Position numbers and translations under genes: made by a program | Source: Bordetella parapertussis | Lineage (GTDB): Bacteria > Pseudomonadota > Gammaproteobacteria > Burkholderiales > Burkholderiaceae_C | NCBI GenBank assembly: GCA_945890735.1 | Contig: CAMDCZ010000009.1 | Location: 1 to 57,451 of the forward strand | Reading direction: 5' to 3' | Length of the DNA stretch: 57,451 bases | The notes under the pieces: generated by a model | What the model was told of the DNA's origin: nothing | What the model saw: the letters and a program-made list of their open reading frames with translations, nothing else | Databases searched by the model: none | Shown: positions 51,596 through 57,451 of the stretch, piece after piece | How positions within the stretch are numbered: the first letter of the stretch is position 1 | Layout: each line of letters begins with the position of its first letter

Positions 51596-52704
51596 AAAAA
51601 CAGCGGATCGTGGTGGGCCTGAGCGGCGGGGTGGACTCGGCCGTCACCGCGCTCTTGCTCAAGCAGCAAGGCCACGAGGTGATCGGCATCTTCATGAAGA
51701 ACTGGGAAGATGACGATGACGACGAGTACTGCTCCACCAAACAAGACTTCATCGAAGCGGCAGCCGTGGCCGATGTGATTGGCATCGAGATCGAGCATGT
51801 GAATTTCTCGGCCGACTACAAAGACCGTGTCTTCGCCGAATTTTTGCGCGAGTACCAAGCTGGGCGCACGCCCAACCCGGATATCTTGTGCAACGCCGAA
51901 ATCAAATTCAAAGCCTTCCTGGACCACGCCTTTGCCCTGGGCGCAGACAAAATCGCCACCGGCCATTACGCGCGGGTGCGTCACAACACCGACAGTGGTT
52001 TGCACGAATTGCTCAAAGGGGTGGACGCCAGCAAAGACCAAAGTTATTTTTTGCACCGCTTGAGCCAAGCGCAGTTGTCGCAAACCTGGTTCCCGGTGGG
52101 CGAGATTGAAAAAACCGAGGTGCGCCGCATCGCCGATGCGGCGGGCCTGCCCAATGCCCGCAAGAAGGACTCGACCGGCATTTGCTTCATAGGCGAGCGG
52201 CCGTTCCGCGAATTTTTAAACCGCTACATCGCCAAAGCGCCCGGCCCGATCAAAAACGATGCCGGTCGGGTGATTGGCCAACACCAGGGCCTGAGCTTTT
52301 ACACCTTGGGGCAGCGCCAAGGTTTGGGGATTGGCGGCATCAAAGCAAAGGGTGCGCAACGCGGCGGCGGTGAACACGCCCCATGGTTTGTGGCGCGCAA
52401 AGACATGGCGAGCAACACCTTGTGGGTGGTGCAAGGCCATGACCACCCTTGGCTGTTGTCAGCGCAGTTAGAGGCTGACGACTTGAGTTGGATTGCTGGC
52501 GCGCCACCTGCAGCGGGCAGCTACTTCGCCAAAACCCGTTACCGCCAGCAAGACGCGGCTTGCACCTTGAGTTGGCCCAACACGCACATGCAACTCGACT
52601 TCCCACAAGACCAATGGGCCGTCACGCCCGGTCAGTCGGCCGTGTTGTATGCCGGTGAGGTCTGTTTGGGCGGTGGTGTGATCAGCACCGGTCCATGGGG
52701 CTGA
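51592..52704 (+). CDS. mnmA: tRNA-specific 2-thiouridylase MnmA
   Basis: Thiolates C2 of U34 in Lys, Glu and Gln tRNAs, complementing MnmE/MnmG chemistry. 370 aa. PP-loop VVGLSGGVDSAVTALLL is only seven residues from the start; FMKNWEDDDDDEYCS, the catalytic Cys in NPDILCNAEIKFKAF, DQSYFLHRLSQ and the second Cys in DSTGICFIGERPFREFL are canonical. The only suitable start is TTG 51592, overlapping the gcdH stop (TTGA); no upstream ATG is possible in frame. Translation is therefore probably coupled to gcdH. Confidence 0.95.
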   Translation: MKKQRIVVGLSGGVDSAVTALLLKQQGHEVIGIFMKNWEDDDDDEYCSTKQDFIEAAAVADVIGIEIEHVNFSADYKDRVFAEFLREYQAGRTPNPDILCNAEIKFKAFLDHAFALGADKIATGHYARVRHNTDSGLHELLKGVDASKDQSYFLHRLSQAQLSQTWFPVGEIEKTEVRRIADAAGLPNARKKDSTGICFIGERPFREFLNRYIAKAPGPIKNDAGRVIGQHQGLSFYTLGQRQGLGIGGIKAKGAQRGGGEHAPWFVARKDMASNTLWVVQGHDHPWLLSAQLEADDLSWIAGAPPAAGSYFAKTRYRQQDAACTLSWPNTHMQLDFPQDQWAVTPGQSAVLYAGEVCLGGGVISTGPWG

Positions 52705-52716
52705 CCAGGCCGGCAT

Positions 52717-52740
52717 GAAAAAAGCCCCGCATCGCGGGGC
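52717..52740 (-). terminator. intrinsic terminator after the barstar-like gene
   Basis: AGCCCCGC / GCGGGGCT with an ATC loop (about 52723-52741); the A-run at 52718-52723 gives six T residues after the stem on the minus strand. It ends the leftward barstar message; on the plus strand no T-run follows, though it may still impede readthrough from mnmA. Confidence 0.82.
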
Positions 52741-52764
52741 TTGGTGATGGAGCGCGCTGGAAGA

Positions 52765-53328
52765 TCAAGCCGCTGTGAGCCAGTAGCCTGCATTGAACGG
52801 GCTGCTCATGCGCAAGGCCAAAGGAGACACGTCCACGAGTTTGTCGGTGGGCATTTTTTCGCCATCGCCCAGGTCAATGCCTTGGGTATCGGCCAGATCG
52901 GTGCGCTCTGCCGCGGCCGCGCGGGCCACAGAGAATGAGTAGAAGCAGCGGAAAGCCACTTTGCGCTCGGACCAGAATTCGGCGGCTTCACGAAACACAT
53001 CCAAGAGCTGTTCGCGGGCTTCTTTGTCAAATTTGGCATGGGCTGGGATGTGCTCCAGCACCAGGATAAAACCAGGTTGCGGGCCTGATTTGTGCAGTGC
53101 ATCACTCATGCTGTCGAACAAGGTATCGAAATTCTTGCTGGACTGGGCCGGAAAGATGAACTGCTGTGCAGTCAGGTCCAGGATGTCTTGCTTGCTCTGG
53201 GCTGACGACAAGTTGGCATATAAGAAATGGTGGCCCAACTGACCAGCGGCGTCTTGTAGATCAGCGACCCGGAAAGCCCGGATAGATTGAACAATGTTGT
53301 TTTTAACCGTACGCAAAGGCATGTCCAT
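52765..53328 (-). CDS. barstar-like (barnase-inhibitor family) protein
   Basis: About 187 aa from ATG 53328. The barstar core is recognisable: SKQDILDLTAQQFIFPAQS, SKNFDTLFDSMSDAL and GFILVLEHIPAHAKF, i.e. the helix-strand region with acidic residues that in barstar block RNase active sites. A family-specific extension carries REAAEFWSERKVAFRCFYSF. No barnase-type ribonuclease gene lies beside it, so it is either an orphan immunity protein or has another role. Own promoter upstream; terminator downstream. Confidence 0.82.
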   Translation of the reverse strand: MDMPLRTVKNNIVQSIRAFRVADLQDAAGQLGHHFLYANLSSAQSKQDILDLTAQQFIFPAQSSKNFDTLFDSMSDALHKSGPQPGFILVLEHIPAHAKFDKEAREQLLDVFREAAEFWSERKVAFRCFYSFSVARAAAAERTDLADTQGIDLGDGEKMPTDKLVDVSPLALRMSSPFNAGYWLTAA

Positions 53329-53376
53329 CGCCACAGTATTCCTAAAGTAAGGACCTCTCACCTGGGGGCTGAGATC

Positions 53377-53388
53377 CGGGTTAACCCG
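53377..53388. other. 12-bp palindrome in the barstar-like gene leader
   Basis: CGGGTTAACCCG is perfectly palindromic and lies just downstream of the predicted start of transcription of the barstar-like gene; it could be an operator. Seen directly; role inferred. Confidence 0.35.
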
Positions 53389-53405
53389 AAAAAATCAATC
53401 CGCAG

Positions 53406-53434
53406 ATTATCGATCAAACCTGGCAAATTTGCAA
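53406..53434 (-). promoter_or_regulatory. probable promoter of the barstar-like gene
   Basis: On the minus strand TTGCAA (53429-53434), 17-base spacer, GATAAT (53406-53411). -10 matches five of six and -35 four of six consensus bases; start would be near 53399, giving a leader of about 70 bases. Confidence 0.55.
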
Positions 53435-53511
53435 GATCAACGCCTGTCACCTGCACAGGCAACAGGGTTAAAAACCAAAGAAAAGTATGTGCAAGCTTAG
53501 CTTGAAACCCT

Positions 53512-55827
53512 TTACCTTACAGCATTGATATCTGCCACGGTGATCGCGGTCATGTTCACAATCCGGCGCACCGTGGTGCTGGCGGTCAGGATCTGGACAG
53601 GCTTGGCGGCGCCCAAAAGTATCGGGCCAATGGCGATATTGCCCCCGGCCGCTGTCTTGAGCAGGTTGTAAGTGATGTTGGCCGCGTCCAAGTTGGGCAG
53701 CACCAGCAGGTTGGCGTCGGACTGCAAGCTGCTGTGGGGCATCAAGGCTTTGCGCGCCGCGGTGTCGATCGCCACATCGCCATGCATTTCGCCATCGACT
53801 TCCAGCCACGGGGCGTCCTTTTGAATCAAGGCCAGCGCCTGGCGCATTTTGAGGGCGGTTGGCTGGTTGCTGCTGCCAAAGTTGGAATGCGACAACAAGG
53901 CGGCTTTGGGTTCAACGCCAAACCGCTTCATCTCCTCCGCAGCCATGATCGTGATCTCGGCCAGTTGCTCGGCGCTGGGGTCGTAGTTGATATGGGTGTC
54001 GACCAAAAACAGTTGGCGGTCGGGCAGCAACAGGGCGTTCATGCAGGCATAGGTGCTCACGCCAGGTCGCAGGCCAATGACTTGGTCGATGTATTGCAGG
54101 TGCGAGTCAGGGGTGGACCAGGTGCCACAAATCATGCCGTCGGCCTCGCCCTTGAGGACCATCATCGAGCCAATCAGGGAAAGCCGCCGGCGCATGTCGA
54201 TCTTGGCGAGCTGCACCGTCACGCCCTTGCGTTCGGTGAGCTGGTGGTAGGTCTGCCAAAAATCGCGGTAACGGTGGTCATCTTCCACGTTGACCACTTC
54301 ATAGTGCACACCCTCGTTCAAGCGCAAGCCAAAGCGCTCGATGCGCTCGCGGATGATCGCTGGACGGCCAATCAAGATCGGTTTGGCCAGGCCCTCGTCG
54401 AGCACGATTTGCGCCGCCCGCAGCACCCGTTCGTCTTCGCCTTCGGCAAAACAAATGCGTTTTTTCGCCCCCCGCTTGGCGGCGGCAAACACCGGCTTCA
54501 TGGCCGAGCCTGAGGCATAGACCAGCGATTGGAGCTTTTCACGGTAAGCGTCCATGTCGGTGATCGGGCGTTGCGCCACACCGCTGGCAATCGCGGCTTG
54601 CACCACGGCTGGCGCGATTTTCATCATCAAGCGCGGGTCAAAGGGTTTTGGGATCAGGTATTCAGGGCCAAAGGCCAAGGTCTCGCCCGCGTAAGCGGCC
54701 GCCACCACCTCGCTTTGCTCGGCTTGGGCGAGCTCGGCAATCGCATGCACGGCGGCAATTTCCATCTCTGAAGTGATGGTGGAGGCACCGGCGTCCAAGG
54801 CCCCACGGAAGATGTACGGGAAGCACAAAACATTGTTGACCTGGTTAGGGTAGTCGGTGCGACCGGTGGCCATGATCGCGTCGCTGCGCACCTTGAGAAC
54901 CTCTTCAGGCAAGATTTCTGGTGTGGGGTTGGCCAAGGCCATGATCAACGGCTTGGCCGCCATCTTTGTCACCATCTCGGGCTTCAACACACCGCCGGCG
55001 GAGAGACCCAAAAACACGTCCGCGCCATCGATCACTTCGGCCAGTGTGCGCTTGTCGGTTTTTTGCACGAACTGGATTTTGTCCTCGTCCATCAACTCGG
55101 TGCGGCCTTCAAACACCACGCCGGCCAAATCGGTCACCCAAATGTGTTTGCGGGGCATGCCCAACTTGACCAGCATGCCCAAACAAGCCAGGGCAGCCGC
55201 ACCCGCGCCAGAGGCCACGAGCTTGACCTGGGTGATGTCTTTGCCCACGACTTTCAAGCCGTTCAAGATGGCCGCACCCACCACGATCGCGGTGCCGTGT
55301 TGGTCGTCGTGAAACACCGGGATCTTCATGCGCTCACGCAATTTGCGCTCGACGTAAAAACAGTCGGGCGCTTTGATGTCTTCGAGGTTGATGCCACCAA
55401 AGGTCGGCTCGAGCGCGGCGATGATGTCAACCAGTTTGTCGGGGTCTTTCTCGTTGATTTCGATGTCGAACACATCGATGCCCGCGAACTTCTTGAACAA
55501 AACGCCCTTGCCTTCCATCACGGGCTTGGCAGCCAGGGGACCGATGTCACCCAAGCCCAAGACGGCCGTGCCGTTGGTGATCACCGCGACCAAATTGCCA
55601 CGGCTGGTGTATTTGTAAGCGTTGTTCGGGTCTTTGACGATCTCTTCACACGGCGCAGCCACGCCAGGGGAATATGCCAAGGACAAGTCGTGCTGGTTGA
55701 CCAGTTGCTTGGTGGCTTGGATGGCCACTTTGCCTGGTACCGGGAACTCGTGGTATTCGAGGGCAGCGCGGCGCAACTGTGCGCGGGCCTCGGGGCTGGT
55801 GTGGTCGGCCGTCTTGCGGTCAGGCAT
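53512..55827 (-). CDS. maeB: NADP-dependent malic enzyme with C-terminal phosphotransacetylase-like domain
   Basis: Oxidatively decarboxylates malate to pyruvate, supplying NADPH. 771 aa: malic domain (about 1-425) with SLAYSPGVAAPCEEI, VITNGTAVLGLGDIG, PVFHDDQHGTAIV and VASGAGAAALACLGML (nucleotide fold); C-terminal phosphotransacetylase-like domain (about 440-771), thought to regulate the enzyme by acetyl-CoA rather than catalyse. ATG 55827. With pckG in the same window, both routes from C4 acids to C3 are represented. The outer-membrane protein gene ends 21 bases upstream on the same strand. Confidence 0.96.
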   Translation of the reverse strand: MPDRKTADHTSPEARAQLRRAALEYHEFPVPGKVAIQATKQLVNQHDLSLAYSPGVAAPCEEIVKDPNNAYKYTSRGNLVAVITNGTAVLGLGDIGPLAAKPVMEGKGVLFKKFAGIDVFDIEINEKDPDKLVDIIAALEPTFGGINLEDIKAPDCFYVERKLRERMKIPVFHDDQHGTAIVVGAAILNGLKVVGKDITQVKLVASGAGAAALACLGMLVKLGMPRKHIWVTDLAGVVFEGRTELMDEDKIQFVQKTDKRTLAEVIDGADVFLGLSAGGVLKPEMVTKMAAKPLIMALANPTPEILPEEVLKVRSDAIMATGRTDYPNQVNNVLCFPYIFRGALDAGASTITSEMEIAAVHAIAELAQAEQSEVVAAAYAGETLAFGPEYLIPKPFDPRLMMKIAPAVVQAAIASGVAQRPITDMDAYREKLQSLVYASGSAMKPVFAAAKRGAKKRICFAEGEDERVLRAAQIVLDEGLAKPILIGRPAIIRERIERFGLRLNEGVHYEVVNVEDDHRYRDFWQTYHQLTERKGVTVQLAKIDMRRRLSLIGSMMVLKGEADGMICGTWSTPDSHLQYIDQVIGLRPGVSTYACMNALLLPDRQLFLVDTHINYDPSAEQLAEITIMAAEEMKRFGVEPKAALLSHSNFGSSNQPTALKMRQALALIQKDAPWLEVDGEMHGDVAIDTAARKALMPHSSLQSDANLLVLPNLDAANITYNLLKTAAGGNIAIGPILLGAAKPVQILTASTTVRRIVNMTAITVADINAVR

Positions 55828-55848
55828 GCATGTTCTCCAGGTGCGGCA

Positions 55849-56481
55849 TCAAAATTTGTAGGTGTATTCGAGGATGGTGGCGTCGCTCTCGTGGACGCGG
55901 GTGTGGGCGTCCCAAGCGCGGGTCCAGCGAAACTCGAGTTCGTGGTGGTCGCCAATGTCAAAGCTGGGGCCTAAGCGGAATTTGTGGCGGTCGTGCCCTG
56001 GCGCGCCATCCAAGCTGCGTTGGACCCGCACACCCGCGATGAAACCCCAAAACCCTTGCTCGTAGCGAATCGCAGCGTCGGTATAGCCGTAGACAAAGCG
56101 CTCGGCGCTGCTGCCCTGGTGACCCAGCAGGCCGCGAAAGTACATGCCCCAGTTTTCCGTGAAATGCAGGTTTTTGCGCACCCGCACCGCCAGTTTGCTG
56201 ACCCTGGTGGTGTCACTCACGCCAGAGGACAGGTCTTTTTCGCGCTCGTCCATGATCAGCAAGTCAACGCGGTTGACCGGTCCGTCGGGGAAGGACAGGC
56301 TGGGGATGTAGGTAATGGAGTTGGTCACGCCAAGGTGGTCAGGGGTTTTTTCGTGTTCAAGCTCGATCCCGAATTCAGGTCGACCACCCCAAAGCAGGGT
56401 TTCGGCATGGGTGACGGAAGAAAACAGAGGTGCCATCCAGCAAACAGCCCAGGCCCAGCGGGAATGTAAAAGTATATGCAT
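55849..56481 (-). CDS. predicted small outer-membrane beta-barrel protein, function unknown
   Basis: 210 aa. Signal peptide WAVCWMAPLFSSVTHA followed by alternating polar/aromatic strands (NWGMYFRGLLGHQG, RFVYGYTDAAIRYEQGFWGF, HHELEFRWTRAW) and a C-terminal Phe in ILEYTYKF, the usual signature for BAM insertion. No specific family recognised; nutrient pore or acid-stress barrel are possibilities. It lies between rubredoxin and maeB on the same strand and might be cotranscribed with maeB. Confidence 0.68.
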   Translation of the reverse strand: MHILLHSRWAWAVCWMAPLFSSVTHAETLLWGGRPEFGIELEHEKTPDHLGVTNSITYIPSLSFPDGPVNRVDLLIMDEREKDLSSGVSDTTRVSKLAVRVRKNLHFTENWGMYFRGLLGHQGSSAERFVYGYTDAAIRYEQGFWGFIAGVRVQRSLDGAPGHDRHKFRLGPSFDIGDHHELEFRWTRAWDAHTRVHESDATILEYTYKF

Positions 56482-56559
56482 GTCGTCACCGGGAATTTAT
56501 CCCGAGCATAACCGAGCCCGAGGTGTTTTGACTGACAGCAGCAGAAGGCAAGCAGTCGA

Positions 56560-56736
56560 TTAAAACGCCACCATTTCAAACTCAGCCTTGCCCACGCCAC
56601 AGTCGGGGCAAGCCCATGTGTCAGGCACATCGGCCCACGCGGTCCCCGGCGCGATGCCGTCTTCCGGCCGGCCCGCGGCTTCGTCATAAGTGAAGCCGCA
56701 AACAATGCAGACATAGGTTTGGTTGGCTTGGCTCAT
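56560..56736 (-). CDS. rubredoxin
   Basis: 58-aa iron protein for single-electron transfer. The four Fe ligands sit in YVCIVCGFTYDE and ACPDCGVGKAEFEMV, with GIAPGTAWADVPDTW between, exactly the family pattern. ATG 56736, stop at 56560; too short for many gene finders. It follows the pepP gene by 19 bases, an arrangement common in Burkholderiales. The electron partner (for example an alkane hydroxylase or rubredoxin reductase) is not in the window. Confidence 0.97.
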   Translation of the reverse strand: MSQANQTYVCIVCGFTYDEAAGRPEDGIAPGTAWADVPDTWACPDCGVGKAEFEMVAF

Positions 56737-56755
56737 CGGTGTGGCTCCTGGGTGT

Positions 56756-57451
56756 TTAATCGCGCATCAGCGCTTCAATCTCGGCGACTTCCACGGGCAC
56801 GTCCCGGGTGATCAGCTCGCAGCCGGTCGCGGTCACGATGGCGTCGTCTTCGATGCGGATGCCGATGTTCCAAAACGCTGGCGGCACATGCTCTGACGGG
56901 CGCACATACAAACCGGGCTCGAGGGTCAGCACCATGCCCGGGTGCAGCACACGGCTGGGGCGCGGTTGCACCATGACGCCGGTGAGCGGATCGGCCTTGG
57001 GCGGCGCGGTGTTGGCCTCACCGGGCTCGATGTAGCTGCCGCAGTCGTGCACATCCATGCCCAGCCAGTGGCTGGTGCGGTGCATGTAAAACGGGAAATA
57101 GGCTTTCTTTTCCAGCACGTCATCCAAGCTGCCGTGCGTTTGGTGGGTGAGCAAGCCCAGGTCGAGCAAGCCTTGCGACAAGACGCGCAAAGCGGCTTCG
57201 TGCGGGTCGTTGAAGCGCGCGCCTGCTTTGGTGGCGGCTACCGAGGCATGCTGGGCGTTGAGCACCACTTGGTAAAGGTCTTTTTGTGGTCCAGTGAATT
57301 GGCCGTTGGCGGGAAAGGTGCGGGTGATGTCCGAAGCGTAGCCATCGAGCTCACAGCCCGCATCGATCAACACCAACTCGCCATCGCGAATCGGCGCCGC
57401 GTCTGCTCGGTAGTGAAGCACACAAGCGTTGGCCCCTGCCGCCACGATCGA
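56756..57451 (-). CDS. pepP: Xaa-Pro aminopeptidase (N-terminal part beyond window)
   Basis: Removes N-terminal residues that precede proline; dinuclear Mn enzyme with pita-bread fold. Only the C-terminal 231 residues are present; the frame runs to the last base, so a GTG at 57445 is internal (context S-I-V-A-A-G-A-N). Metal ligands visible: Asp in LVLIDAGCELDGYASDITRT (two Asp), His in RTSHWLGMDVHDCG, Glu in TLEPGLYV and Glu in GIRIEDDAIV. Leftward, followed by rubredoxin. Confidence 0.94.
   Translation of the reverse strand, partial: SIVAAGANACVLHYRADAAPIRDGELVLIDAGCELDGYASDITRTFPANGQFTGPQKDLYQVVLNAQHASVAATKAGARFNDPHEAALRVLSQGLLDLGLLTHQTHGSLDDVLEKKAYFPFYMHRTSHWLGMDVHDCGSYIEPGEANTAPPKADPLTGVMVQPRPSRVLHPGMVLTLEPGLYVRPSEHVPPAFWNIGIRIEDDAIVTATGCELITRDVPVEVAEIEALMRD

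Overview
This window is the replication-origin region of a GC-rich Gram-negative chromosome, most likely a betaproteobacterium of the order Burkholderiales, family Comamonadaceae (Limnohabitans/Rhodoferax/Polaromonas-like). The family call is inferred from gene content and protein style: a stand-alone homocysteine module of MetH, MetX-MetW, a PHB/fat-type acetoacetyl-CoA synthetase, rubredoxin beside aminopeptidase P, a glycine-rich RRM protein, and parAB-mnmG-dnaA linkage. No mobile element, CRISPR array, tRNA or rRNA was seen.

Layout. 1-6.4 kb: 3' part of pgi, a solo MetH homocysteine-methyltransferase module, an unannotated-looking 45-residue membrane protein with its own terminator, pckG with a structured leader, and an acyl-CoA synthetase. 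6.4-15.5 kb: rRNA methylation and outer-membrane assembly (rsmA, surA, lptD), divergent amgK-like kinase and rsmE, then leftward alpha/beta hydrolase, metW and metX. metX is preceded by a convincing SAM-II riboswitch. 15.6-20.5 kb: two overlapping paralogous hybrid histidine kinases, then the ammonium channel amtB. 20.6-21.1 kb: a glycine-rich RRM RNA-binding protein whose ribosome-binding site lies inside a perfect 10-bp hairpin. 21.2-27.2 kb, leftward: lptC, kdsC, kdsD, mnmE, yidC, yidD, rnpA, rpmH. 27.2-32.8 kb, rightward: dnaA, dnaN, gyrB, with DnaA boxes in both flanking intergenic regions; the dnaA-dnaN gap is the better oriC candidate. 33.7-38.2 kb: mnmG, rsmG, parA, parB with three perfect parS sites, two of them inside mnmG. 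38.3-42.9 kb: a complete branched-chain-amino-acid-type ABC importer. 42.9-52.7 kb: FAD-linked D-2-hydroxyacid dehydrogenase, cobalamin adenosyltransferase, a low-GC lipoprotein of unknown function, a small cytochrome c, a chalcone-isomerase-like secreted protein, a hotdog thioesterase, acetoacetyl-CoA synthetase, glutaryl-CoA dehydrogenase and mnmA. 52.7-57.5 kb, leftward: pepP (partial), rubredoxin, an outer-membrane protein, maeB and an orphan barstar-like protein.

How the parts fit: the core is replication initiation (dnaA/dnaN/gyrB), origin segregation (parABS), RNA modification (mnmE/mnmG/mnmA/rsmA/rsmE/rsmG) and envelope construction (surA/lptD/lptC/kdsCD/yidC). PEP carboxykinase and malic enzyme balance C3/C4 carbon, while the acyl-CoA synthetases and GcdH feed acetyl/acetoacetyl-CoA metabolism. 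The least-explained parts are regulatory: the SAM-II leader with a built-in competing stem, the sequestered RBS of the RRM gene, and the tandem hybrid kinases upstream of amtB. Coordinates and motifs were read by eye; no similarity search, fold calculation or GC calculation was run.
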